A DNA stretch of 64,000 bases from Paenibacillus sp. (GTDB lineage: Bacteria > Bacillota > Bacilli > Paenibacillales > YIM-B00363), in the NCBI RefSeq assembly GCF_031177825.1, contig NZ_JAPSKE010000001.1, forward strand, positions 62,001 through 126,000, read 5' to 3'. The notes beneath the pieces are model-generated. The model had not been told where the DNA came from and did no database searches. It saw only the letters and a list, made by a program, of their open reading frames with translations. Positions 1 to 7,265 of the stretch are shown piece by piece. The position numbers and the translations under genes are program-made. Position 1 is the first letter of the stretch. Every line of letters begins with the position of its first letter.

Positions 1-779
1 ACGGCAAGGCGCGTCATATTAAAACCGTCGCCGATGCGGCCCAGCGACAACACCTTCTCCCGGTCCGCGCCAAGCTGCCAATAGAAATCCCCGAAATAAC
101 GATCCATGATTTCCAAGCCGAATACATCATGCCCCGCCGGGACCGGAGTGTGCGTGGTGAACATCGTACTCGCTTTCACCGCTTCCAGCGCCGTATCGAA
201 TGCCGTCCCCTCGGCTGTAAACTCACGAATCCGTTCCAATGCCATGAAAGCGGAGTGCCCCTCGTTAAGATGCCAAACCTCGGGTTGAATGCCTAACGCG
301 CGGAGCAATCTGACGCCGCCGATGCCAAGAATGATTTCCTGACGGATGCGAGTGTCCGGGTCGCCCGGATACAGATGATCGGTTAAGCGTCGGTCCTGCT
401 CTGGATTTCGGTCCACATCGGAGCTCAATAAATAGACCGTCACCCGTCCGACTACGACGGACCAAGCGACCAGGACGACCTTGCGATCGGCGATTGGGAC
501 CTCGACCGATAAAGGGCGGCCGTCCGATGCAAGGACCGGCTTAACGGGAGATGTTTCCGGGTCGATCCGAGGAAAAAGATGTTCTTGTACGCCGTCTTCG
601 CGTATTCGCTGCTGGAAGTACCCCTTACTATAGAAAATCCCGACCCCGATTAACGGGAGATCTAAATCGTTAGCAGCCTTAATATGGTCTCCCGCCAGTA
701 CGCCAAGGCCGCCGGAATAAATCGGCAGCGATTCATCGATACCGTATTCGGCGGAAAAATAGGCCACGCAGCTCGACAT
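1..779 (-). CDS. Alpha-glucan (glycogen/maltodextrin) phosphorylase, C-terminus outside the window
   Basis: The first 259 codons of a GT35-type phosphorylase, which releases glucose 1-phosphate from alpha-1,4-glucans in the cytoplasm. Seen: the family opening YFSAEYGIDESLPIYSGGLG followed by GVLAGDHIKAAND, then HLNEGHSAF and TTHTPVPAGHDVF, all hallmarks of the alpha-glucan phosphorylase branch. The ATG at 779 follows a GGTGAGGA ribosome binding site. An in-frame stop lies 14 codons upstream (822-824), so the N-terminal DUF3417 domain of roughly 100 residues present in the long members is absent. The gene may belong to the short class without it, or may have lost it. The rest continues beyond base 1, so completeness cannot be judged. 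Confidence 0.85.
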   Translation of the reverse strand, partial: MSSCVAYFSAEYGIDESLPIYSGGLGVLAGDHIKAANDLDLPLIGVGIFYSKGYFQQRIREDGVQEHLFPRIDPETSPVKPVLASDGRPLSVEVPIADRKVVLVAWSVVVGRVTVYLLSSDVDRNPEQDRRLTDHLYPGDPDTRIRQEIILGIGGVRLLRALGIQPEVWHLNEGHSAFMALERIREFTAEGTAFDTALEAVKASTMFTTHTPVPAGHDVFGLEIMDRYFGDFYWQLGADREKVLSLGRIGDGFNMTRLA

Positions 780-901
780 TTCCTCACCCCAAGTCCCATC
801 GCAGATGGTATCTTCTTTCGTTCATAACACCATATGCGTCGCAGCTAAGATGTGCTTATGCCCAACGTAACGCGGCGATCGTCACGTCGTCCGGATACAT
901 G

Positions 902-926
902 AAAAAAGACGCCCGGTTCGGGCGCC
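902..926 (-). terminator. Rho-independent terminator after bioY
   Basis: Read on the minus strand, the six-pair stem CGCCCG/CGGGCG is followed by a run of six T. It lies 40 bases downstream of the bioY stop and separates bioY from the phosphorylase gene. The remainder of the 186-base gap between the two genes holds no other clear signal. Confidence 0.8.
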
Positions 927-965
927 TGCGACGAATGTAATATTCAATCGGCGGGTATTGAGCGA

Positions 966-1577
966 TTATCGGCGTAACGACGGGGCATCCTGCTCGCGAA
1001 CGACGTAACCTCCGTGCCCGGTTAGACGCTCTTGCGGGAATGCCCGCCGAAGCGCCACAGTAATCACGGTAGCGGCAGCCGCCTTAATCAAATCCCCTGG
1101 AATGTATGGATAAAACCCTCCTGCCAACGCTTTCGACAGCGGCAGATGTAGCGAATGGGCAAGCCACGGCACGCCGGTCACGTACAGGAGAAGCGAACCG
1201 AAGCACGCCATGGCGAGGAAGACGATCGCGTGTCCTGTCCACCCCGTGGAGCGTACCTTCCCGACGACGAAACCGATCAAGAGCGCTGCGAACGGCCATG
1301 CTACGACGTACCCTCCAGTCGGTCCGAGCAGCGCCGCGATCCCGCCCCGCCCTCCCAGCAACGGAAGTCCAAGCACCGTCAGTACAACAACAAGCGTCAT
1401 GCTGAAGAAACCGTAACGCGCTCCGAGCAATCCTCCGGCGAGCATCACGGCGAGCGTCTGCAACGTGATCGGTACCGGCGTAAAACCGAGCGGTATGCTG
1501 ATATACCCGAATACGACGACCAACGCGGCGAACAGAGCGCTAAATGCCACTCCTCGCAAAGATAACGACTGTTTCAA
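966..1577 (-). CDS. bioY: BioY biotin transporter, substrate-binding S component of an ECF importer
   Basis: A 203-residue membrane protein with about six hydrophobic segments. It matches the BioY family through GFTPVPITLQTLAVMLAG near the N-terminus, LLGPTGGYVVAWPFAALLIG in the middle and the YIPGDLIKA segment near the C-terminus. BioY binds biotin and works alone or with an EcfA/EcfA'/EcfT module, and exactly such a module starts 113 bases away on the opposite strand. The start is TTG at 1577, chosen because AAGGAG lies 9 bases upstream. A BirA-like operator lies between the two transcription units, which supports biotin as the substrate and biotin-dependent repression. Confidence in the family is high. 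Confidence 0.93.
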   Translation of the reverse strand: MKQSLSLRGVAFSALFAALVVVFGYISIPLGFTPVPITLQTLAVMLAGGLLGARYGFFSMTLVVVLTVLGLPLLGGRGGIAALLGPTGGYVVAWPFAALLIGFVVGKVRSTGWTGHAIVFLAMACFGSLLLYVTGVPWLAHSLHLPLSKALAGGFYPYIPGDLIKAAAATVITVALRRAFPQERLTGHGGYVVREQDAPSLRR

Positions 1578-1610
1578 TTGAATCCCACTCCTTGTGTATG
1601 GTAAAGTATC

Positions 1611-1645
1611 ATTGTTAACCCCGGGCTGAAATATTGGTTAACAAT
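1611..1645. promoter_or_regulatory. BirA (biotin repressor) operator-like palindrome in a divergent promoter region
   Basis: A perfect inverted repeat: ATTGTTAACC (1611-1620), a 15-base spacer, and GGTTAACAAT (1636-1645). Its shape matches the TTGTTAACC-N14/15-GGTTAACAA operators described for BirA in Bacillus-type Firmicutes. It sits between bioY (minus) and the ecf genes (plus), so one site could repress both. A possible plus-strand promoter overlaps it: TTGGTT (1634-1639), 17 bases, TTGTAT (1657-1662). The repeat is seen directly; binding by BirA is inferred. Confidence 0.85.
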
Positions 1646-1690
1646 TGGCAGATGGATTGTATCACAACAAGCGAGGATTGAATAGTCCCT

Positions 1691-2506
1691 ATGGAAAAAA
1701 TTGCGGTTACGTTACGCGAAGCGACCGTACATTACGCTGGGGCATCGTCGGAGCATATTTCGGCGTTGGAGCGCGTGTCGCTAGACTTATATAGAGGGTC
1801 TTGGACGGCTCTCGTCGGTCGCAACGGCGGCGGCAAGAGTACGCTGTCGAAAGCGTTGGCCGGAATCGCCCCGCTCTCGGGGGGATGTAGAAGCGTTGAC
1901 GAAGACGTCTCCGTTCACATGGTGCTGCAGCAACCGGAGACGCAAATACTAGGCGAGACGGTGTTCGAAGAACTGGCGCTATGCGCTTCGCGGGAGTTGG
2001 AAACTTCGTCGCCGGACGCCGTCCGCTCCCGATGGAAAGAGCTGCTGCGCGGGCTTGGCTTGACGGTCCCGCTCGACGCACCTGTCAAACGGCTATCCGG
2101 CGGACAGAAACAGTTATTGAACGTAGCGGGCTGCTTGGTCGCCGGAGCGGATTGCATCGTATTCGACGAAGCCACGTCCATGCTCGATCCCGCCTCCCGA
2201 CAAGCGGTGCTGAACGCGGCGGTTTCGCTGCATCGAAGCGGTCGAACGATCGTGTGGGCGACGCACCGGATGGAAGAGGTCGCCGCCGCGGAACGCGTCT
2301 TGGTTATGGAGCACGGTCGAATCGTCTATGACGGAGGCACCGAAATATTCTTTTATGGTGACGGCGAATCGCCTCCCTGCGAGTCCCTAGGCTTCGAGCC
2401 GCCTTTCGTCGTTCGCACGGCGAAGGCGCTTCTTGCGCTCGGTTACCCGCTTGCGACTCGTCCGCTGCGCCCGGAAGCGTTGATCGAGGCGGTGACGACG
2501 GCATGA
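1691..2506 (+). CDS. ECF transporter ATP-binding subunit (EcfA type)
   Basis: A 271-residue ABC ATPase that would power vitamin uptake together with the next gene. Seen: Walker A GRNGGGKST near residue 43, the signature LSGGQKQ near 138, Walker B CIVFDEATSMLDP and the switch histidine in WATHRMEE. Walker A carries Gly where Ser is more usual (GRNGSGKST). It ends in an ATGA overlap with the next gene, implying translational coupling. The position beside bioY and the BirA-like palindrome suggest biotin uptake, though ECF modules can also serve several S components. The ATG at 1691 lies a little far from GAGGA at 1672, so initiation may be weak. Confidence 0.88.
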   Translation: MEKIAVTLREATVHYAGASSEHISALERVSLDLYRGSWTALVGRNGGGKSTLSKALAGIAPLSGGCRSVDEDVSVHMVLQQPETQILGETVFEELALCASRELETSSPDAVRSRWKELLRGLGLTVPLDAPVKRLSGGQKQLLNVAGCLVAGADCIVFDEATSMLDPASRQAVLNAAVSLHRSGRTIVWATHRMEEVAAAERVLVMEHGRIVYDGGTEIFFYGDGESPPCESLGFEPPFVVRTAKALLALGYPLATRPLRPEALIEAVTTA

Positions 2507-4200
2507 CCTTGCGCGTAACGAATCTCGCCGTCGCAGGCACGGACCGGCCGGACCGCACGATATTACGCGATGTGTCCTTCGCGGCGGAGGCTCGCGCGAT
2601 CACGCTCGTCGTCGGCAGGTCAGGCTCCGGTAAGTCGACGCTATTACGGGCGATGGCCGGTCTGACGCCGCCTTCCGTCGGGCATGTGACGTTCGACGAG
2701 CGGCCGCTCTGGAACGGCAGCCGTCCGGACCGTAAGATCCTGCTGGAAACCGCGTTAGCCTTCCAATTTCCCGAACACCAATTGTTTGCCGGTACCGTAC
2801 AGGGCGAATTCGATTATTCCCTAAGGCCATACCGTCTCTCTGCCGAAGAAAGCGCCGAGCGCGTTGCGACGGCGCTCGAAAGCCAGAACCTTCCTCAAGC
2901 CATAACGTCCGTTTCGCCCCTTCAATTAAGCGGCGGGCAGAAGCGACGCGTGTCGTTGGCGACGATCATGGCGACGAGAACGCCTTGGTTGTTCCTCGAC
3001 GAGCCGTCTGCCGGTTTAGACGGGCGTTCGCTCGCACGCCTTACTGCGGAGCTGGCGGAGTGGAAACGCCGCTGCGGCATCGTGCTTGCGACGCATGACT
3101 TGGATGCGTTCCTGCCCATTGCCGATCGAGTCGTCGTGCTCCGCGACGGGGAACTCGTCGCGGACGTTACGCCGGAGGCGTTGGCCGCGCAACCTGAACT
3201 GCTCATGTCTAGCGGGGTCGGTCTTCCGGAGGCGATGTTCGCGGCGTCGGCGCTTTGTCAGGCAGGCATTCCTATCCCTCCGAGCGCCCTGACACCGGAG
3301 GGGATGGCCGAAGCGATCGCGGCCAACGCGCGTGGGACATCGAAGCTTCAGATCGGCGGCGATGCGAATCCGTTTCCTACGATGCCTTCAACGGGAAGCG
3401 ATCCTGAATCATCCCGAGAAGGGGGACATCGCCGGAGCTTTCTCTACCGTACGGATGCGAAGCGGAAGTGGTTGGTATATACGCTCGTGTCCGTCGGTAT
3501 CGTCTTACAGACCGGTTGGACCGGTTTAGCTGCCGTGCTGCCGCTCGCGCTAGCCTGCTTGTTCGCCTTAACGGCCGTCGACAGGAAACGGTTGTTACGT
3601 CTTTGCAAGCCGCTCCTATGGCTTATGGCGTTCGCCGTCTCCTTCTCCGGCATTCGGTTCGGAACGCCCTTCGGCTTCTCCTTCGAGTCGGCGATCGAGA
3701 CGTTCCGCAGGCTGTTCGCCTTTTTCGAGATAACCGTGTTCGGTCTTGTCTTTACCTTATCGACGAGCACAGCCGAAATGAAAACCGGGCTCGAGCGCGG
3801 GCTTCGTCCGTTGAAGCGCATCGGCTTCCCCGTAGAGGTGTTGGCGCTAAGCGCCTCTCTCGTGCTCCGGTTTATCCCGCTTATCCTCGAAGAGGCGGAC
3901 CGATTCGCCGCAATCGCGATGACGCGCGGCAAGCGAGGCACGAAGCCGGGGCAAGTCCATCTACTCGACCTCCCCGTCTTCGTCATCCCTCTGCTGATCG
4001 CGTTGTTTCAAGCCGTTGAGGACCTTATCGTCGCGCTGGAGATGAAGGGATTTATGCAGCCGAACCGGTTCAAGCCCGTTCCCCGGCATGTCTTGGGGTT
4101 GGAAGGAAACGCGCGACGAGAGAAGCGGATCGTATGGGCGGGCCTATCGATGTTTGCATTGCTTCTGGTCATTCGCGTTATAGAGGAGGTACCGCTGTGA
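2503..4200 (+). CDS. Fused ECF ATPase (EcfA') and transmembrane T component (EcfT)
   Basis: A 565-residue fusion. Residues 1-280 form an ABC ATPase with Walker A GRSGSGKST, signature LSGGQKRR, Walker B WLFLDEPSAGLDG and LATHDLDAF. After a linker of about 35 residues, residues 323-565 form an EcfT-like protein with around five hydrophobic segments and the two coupling motifs that contact the ATPases, here AMTRGKRG and ALEMKGF. In most Firmicutes EcfA' and EcfT are separate proteins. With the upstream EcfA and BioY this supplies a whole importer from three polypeptides. The sequence is continuous and both halves keep their key motifs, so this looks like a true fusion rather than an assembly artefact. 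Confidence 0.88.
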   Translation: MTLRVTNLAVAGTDRPDRTILRDVSFAAEARAITLVVGRSGSGKSTLLRAMAGLTPPSVGHVTFDERPLWNGSRPDRKILLETALAFQFPEHQLFAGTVQGEFDYSLRPYRLSAEESAERVATALESQNLPQAITSVSPLQLSGGQKRRVSLATIMATRTPWLFLDEPSAGLDGRSLARLTAELAEWKRRCGIVLATHDLDAFLPIADRVVVLRDGELVADVTPEALAAQPELLMSSGVGLPEAMFAASALCQAGIPIPPSALTPEGMAEAIAANARGTSKLQIGGDANPFPTMPSTGSDPESSREGGHRRSFLYRTDAKRKWLVYTLVSVGIVLQTGWTGLAAVLPLALACLFALTAVDRKRLLRLCKPLLWLMAFAVSFSGIRFGTPFGFSFESAIETFRRLFAFFEITVFGLVFTLSTSTAEMKTGLERGLRPLKRIGFPVEVLALSASLVLRFIPLILEEADRFAAIAMTRGKRGTKPGQVHLLDLPVFVIPLLIALFQAVEDLIVALEMKGFMQPNRFKPVPRHVLGLEGNARREKRIVWAGLSMFALLLVIRVIEEVPL

Positions 4201-4625
4201 ACGTCAAGTTGCGTGGACATCATCTTTTATGTTTATTAGGTTTTCGCGGCATGGGGTACTCGCCCGCTTTCGCGGCGAACATGGCGGACGTGTACGAACG
4301 GCTTCGCTGCGAACCGCGCACCGAAATCGAGATCGTACAGGGACCGGACGACCTATGCGCATGTTACCCCGAAGATAAGCCGAATCATTGCGATGCGGCG
4401 AGCGTCCGGGAGCGAGACGACGATGTACTGCGGCGGCTCGGCTTCAACTGCGGGGATAAGACGGAATGGCGGGACATCCTCGCGAGCGTGAAGCTGCATC
4501 TGCAAAAAGAAGACATACCGCGCATGTGTGCGACTTGTCAATGGCTCCCGTATGGCGTCTGCCAGGAAGGCGTAGCCCGGATTACAGCGGGCGACGGATT
4601 GCCGCCGCTGCCGGAGAAGCGGTAA
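4197..4625 (+). CDS. DUF1284 family cysteine-rich protein
   Basis: A 142-residue soluble protein of unknown function. The family opening KLRGHHLLCLLGFRGMGYS and DDLCACYPEDKPNHC identify DUF1284. Its cysteines fall in clusters (CAC, then C, later MCATCQWLPYGVC), a spacing that could bind a metal or an iron-sulfur cluster; that is inference. The start is GTG at 4197, supported by AGGAGG about 9 bases upstream and by a GTGA overlap with the stop of the EcfA'-EcfT gene. It is therefore almost certainly co-transcribed and co-translated with the biotin uptake genes, but no link between DUF1284 and biotin is known to me. Confidence 0.85.
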   Translation: MNVKLRGHHLLCLLGFRGMGYSPAFAANMADVYERLRCEPRTEIEIVQGPDDLCACYPEDKPNHCDAASVRERDDDVLRRLGFNCGDKTEWRDILASVKLHLQKEDIPRMCATCQWLPYGVCQEGVARITAGDGLPPLPEKR

Positions 4626-4733
4626 TCCTTCCTGTGTGACGAAATCCTCTGTGCAACACAATTCACTTGGGCTGTTCTCCGACACGCAAAGACAACAAAA
4701 AGACCGTCCGATAAAACGGGATGTAAACATACG

Positions 4734-4780
4734 AAAAAAAGCCTGCAGACATGCTCCGTCCGGAGCTTTGTCTACAGGCT
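4734..4780 (-). terminator. Strong rho-independent terminator, minus strand
   Basis: On the minus strand AGCCTG(T)AGAC pairs with GTCT(G)CAGGCT around an inner GCTCC/GGAGC stem, followed by seven T. It lies 15 bases past the stop of the broken small gene at 4796-5101, showing that a transcript from the glutathione peroxidase side ends here. Confidence 0.88.
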
Positions 4781-4795
4781 AAGCATTCTTACGCA

Positions 4796-5101
4796 TTACT
4801 GTTCTTCTTCCAATTCCCAGGTTTCGCCGATTCGACTTCCTTTGTAGCAAGCGCCTTCCCACGAGATGCATGCTTTTACCTGCAACTGCGGGAAGGTCAA
4901 CAGCCAGCTTTCCTCGTTGTTCTCGTATTCGAGGCAGCGCTTCGTTCAGCTCGCGGATCAAATGATACAAATTCGACTCGTCGCTTCGCCTCGCTCGAAA
5001 TCGATCCAAATCCCGGTGAGGTCCCGATTGGTCACATGGGTCATCAGGTCCAGCAGCCAAGTCGGGACATCGGCGTCGCCGTCGAACTCATTTCTTTCCA
5101 T
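4796..5101 (-). pseudogene. Small unrecognised gene with two compensating frameshifts
   Basis: Reading one frame gives DVPTWLLDLMTHVTNRDLTG...DFERGEA, then two in-frame stops appear within 20 codons. Shifting frame for about 14 codons gives DESNLYHLIRELN, and returning to the first frame gives KRCLEYENNEESWLLTFPQL...GETWELEEEQ before a stop at 4796, just ahead of a terminator. The joined product (about 100 residues, acidic, one likely folded domain) reads like a real protein although no single frame does. This fits a one-base loss near 4983 and a one-base gain near 4945, either real decay or sequencing errors. The start is uncertain: the ATG at 5101 has no ribosome binding site, and the frame is open upstream to an ATG at 5212 inside the glutathione peroxidase gene. 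I do not recognise the family. Confidence 0.5.
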
Positions 5102-5177
5102 AAGGTCGGCGATCCGACGTTCTTGCGCGGCATATGCGACTGATTCAAAAAGACAGCGGAACGGAAAACCAAAAACC

Positions 5178-5729
5178 TTATGAAGTTGTCTTCGATACAA
5201 ACGTTCGAACATCCGTTTCGATCGCGCCCGCGACCGTCGTAGGCGAATACCGTTTCACAACGTTGCCTTCCCGATCGATCAGGAACTTCGTAAAGTTCCA
5301 TCGAATGTTCGAACCTTCCAGAAGCTCAGGGAATTTCGCGCGCAAGTGCCCGTATAACCCGCTGTTCGGATCCGCGTCCGCATCCTCCGGCGCTTGCTCC
5401 CGCAAGTATTGAAACAAGGGATGCGCATCGGGCCCGTTCACTTCGACTTTGCGAAACATCGGGAACGTCACTTGGTAATTCAAGGTACAGAAATCTTTAA
5501 TCTCTTCGTCGGTTCCCGGTTCCTGGCCTCCGAATTGATTGCAGGGGAAGCCTAACACCTCGAATCCTTCGTCGGCGTACGTTCGGTACAGTTGTTGCAG
5601 TCCTTCGTATTGGGGGGTTAATCCGCATTGGCTTGCCGTGTTTACGATTAGCAGAACCCGGCCTTTGTACTGTTCGAGCCGGATCTCTTGCCCCTCGGCG
5701 CTTACTGCTTCGAATGCGTGTACGGACAT
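5178..5729 (-). CDS. Glutathione peroxidase family thiol peroxidase (BsaA type)
   Basis: A 183-residue cytoplasmic peroxidase that reduces hydroperoxides, in Firmicutes usually with thioredoxin or bacillithiol rather than glutathione. Seen: the peroxidatic cysteine, about residue 35, in NTASQCGLTPQY; the glutamine loop GFPCNQFGGQEPG; and the WNFTKFLID segment that supplies the Trp and Asn of the catalytic tetrad. The length is slightly above the family's usual 160 residues, with an insertion rich in Asp and Glu near EDADADPNSG. It is followed by the broken small gene and a terminator, so the two were probably one transcription unit. Confidence 0.93.
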   Translation of the reverse strand: MSVHAFEAVSAEGQEIRLEQYKGRVLLIVNTASQCGLTPQYEGLQQLYRTYADEGFEVLGFPCNQFGGQEPGTDEEIKDFCTLNYQVTFPMFRKVEVNGPDAHPLFQYLREQAPEDADADPNSGLYGHLRAKFPELLEGSNIRWNFTKFLIDREGNVVKRYSPTTVAGAIETDVRTFVSKTTS

Positions 5730-5894
5730 GCTCGTCTTCCTTTCGGTCGTAGATTTCTACCCTCATCGCTATAAGCATTCGATAAAGGTTTGCGAAATCC
5801 TGTTCGTCGGTCGGTTCAGCGAGCCCGCCCAGTCATGGCCGAGTCGTTCGTTATACACTAACGTAAAAACCAACGAATCTAGGTGGAACATACC

Positions 5895-6929
5895 ATGATT
5901 ACGTTCGCGGAAGCATGCGATGTGAAGAAGCGCATCGCTCGTTCCTTGCTGAAACATTCGAAAGTCCAAGCGATCGGGGTCGGGTACCGCGATCCGAAGC
6001 ATCCTCGGAAGGGAGCCGCCATCCTCGTCTATGCGGTCGGATTCTCCCCTGTTTCCTTTGGCATTCGTAGAAAGCTTTCCAAAGTCGGAGGCGGCGTCCC
6101 GGTTCGGGTCGTGAGAACGGCGAAACTCCGCGCCAATTGCCTGTATTCCAGCAGGATTCGACCCGTCATAGCGGGCTACAGTATCGGGACCCGTTCGGTT
6201 TCGGGGACGTTAGGGTTGATTTTATCGGATGTTCTCGATCCTTCGCAGCGGTATTTTTTTAGCAACACCCATGTGCTGACGGATCCGTTGAACGGGACCG
6301 CGCGCGTCGCGACGCTGCAGCCCGGCGGGCAGGATGACGGACGGTTGCGTCGGGACCGGGTCGGGATGCTGGAGCGCTTCGCAAGGTTACAGCGTCGCCG
6401 CGCCAACTATATCGATGCGGCCATCGCCGCCCCCAGGCGCAATGCGATCTTGAGTCCCCGCTATGCGCAAGTCGGAACGATCCCGGGTCACGTTACCTCC
6501 TATCGAGTCGGGGACCGGTTCATGAAAGTGGGACAGACGACCGGGTTACGGTACGGCGTCGTAGAGTCCGTGAATACGGATGTGCTCATCGATTACGGGA
6601 AGAAGGGGGTGCTTCGATTCGAAAACCAAACGATCGTTAGAGGAACGCGACCGATTTCCCTCCCCGGGGACTCCGGTTCCGTCTGGCTCCGGCGATCGGA
6701 CCACTATGCCGCGGCCGTCAATTTCGCCGGAACGGACGACGGCAGCATTTCGGTAGCATTCCCGGTGGATTGGGCGATGCAAGCGTTCCGAACGAGAGTG
6801 GCGCGGAGAGGCGGAGCGGGACGGGTTCGAAAGGTGCGTCGAAGCAGCGAAGCCTTCGCCCCATCCCTTACGCCGAGTCGTCTCGCTTCCATTCAAGTGG
6901 TTCAAGCGACCTCGCCGGGCGCGAAATGA
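5895..6929 (+). CDS. Trypsin-like serine protease, cytoplasmic
   Basis: A 344-residue protein with no signal peptide. An N-terminal segment with the pattern IGVGYR...AILVYAVG...VGGGVPVRVV resembles the N-terminal part of bacterial and plant (NAL1-like) trypsin-fold proteins. The catalytic triad is visible as His in FFSNTHVL (near 125), Asp in NYIDAAIA (near 174) and Ser in LPGDSGSVW (near 260), in the order expected for chymotrypsin-like folds. The start is ATG 5895, chosen over GTG 5883 because AGGTGG at 5881-5886 is then 8 bases upstream. The tail is rich in Arg and Ser. It stands alone; its substrate is unknown. Confidence 0.75.
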   Translation: MITFAEACDVKKRIARSLLKHSKVQAIGVGYRDPKHPRKGAAILVYAVGFSPVSFGIRRKLSKVGGGVPVRVVRTAKLRANCLYSSRIRPVIAGYSIGTRSVSGTLGLILSDVLDPSQRYFFSNTHVLTDPLNGTARVATLQPGGQDDGRLRRDRVGMLERFARLQRRRANYIDAAIAAPRRNAILSPRYAQVGTIPGHVTSYRVGDRFMKVGQTTGLRYGVVESVNTDVLIDYGKKGVLRFENQTIVRGTRPISLPGDSGSVWLRRSDHYAAAVNFAGTDDGSISVAFPVDWAMQAFRTRVARRGGAGRVRKVRRSSEAFAPSLTPSRLASIQVVQATSPGAK

Positions 6930-6967
6930 AAAGGAAGGCTGCCATCATTGATTCATGGCAGCCTTCC
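6925..6967 (-). terminator. Terminator between convergent genes
   Basis: A perfect 13-pair stem GGAAGGCTGCCAT/ATGGCAGCCTTCC (6933-6945 with 6955-6967). On the minus strand it is followed by TTTTCATT, so it ends the small basic gene; the stem could also stop plus-strand transcription from the protease. Confidence 0.8.
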
Positions 6968-6973
6968 GCGGGG

Positions 6974-7162
6974 TCAGTCTAAGTCGCGCAGCGCTCTCCG
7001 GACGGAACGCCTTGCATTATTGATGTTCCGACGCGCGTCTTCCAAGCTGTCGAGCGCATCCTCGAGGTCGTCTTCCTGCTTAATCTTGTAAGGCTTCTTT
7101 TTCACCGGAACGACACTCTTCTTTACAGGAGTTGCTCTCTTCGGTCTTCCTCTCCATACCAT
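6974..7162 (-). CDS. Small basic protein with a charged helical tail
   Basis: A 62-residue product. The first half is rich in Lys, Arg, Pro and Val (VVPVKKKPYK); the second half is a likely amphipathic or coiled-coil helix with alternating Asp/Glu and Arg (LEDALDSLEDARRNINNARR). GGGAGGTG lies 7-8 bases ahead of the ATG, and a strong terminator follows, so it is very likely expressed. There are no membrane segments and no known family. The basic half could bind nucleic acid, but nothing in the sequence proves it. Confidence 0.65.
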   Translation of the reverse strand: MVWRGRPKRATPVKKSVVPVKKKPYKIKQEDDLEDALDSLEDARRNINNARRSVRRALRDLD

Positions 7163-7265
7163 TTCGCATCACCTCCCGGTTAAAGATATTAAATCTTATG
7201 CCGGAAGTTACCTCCTGTCCTCTCGCTTTTGTCTATCTTTATTGCACATTCGTAGATTCCGCGAC

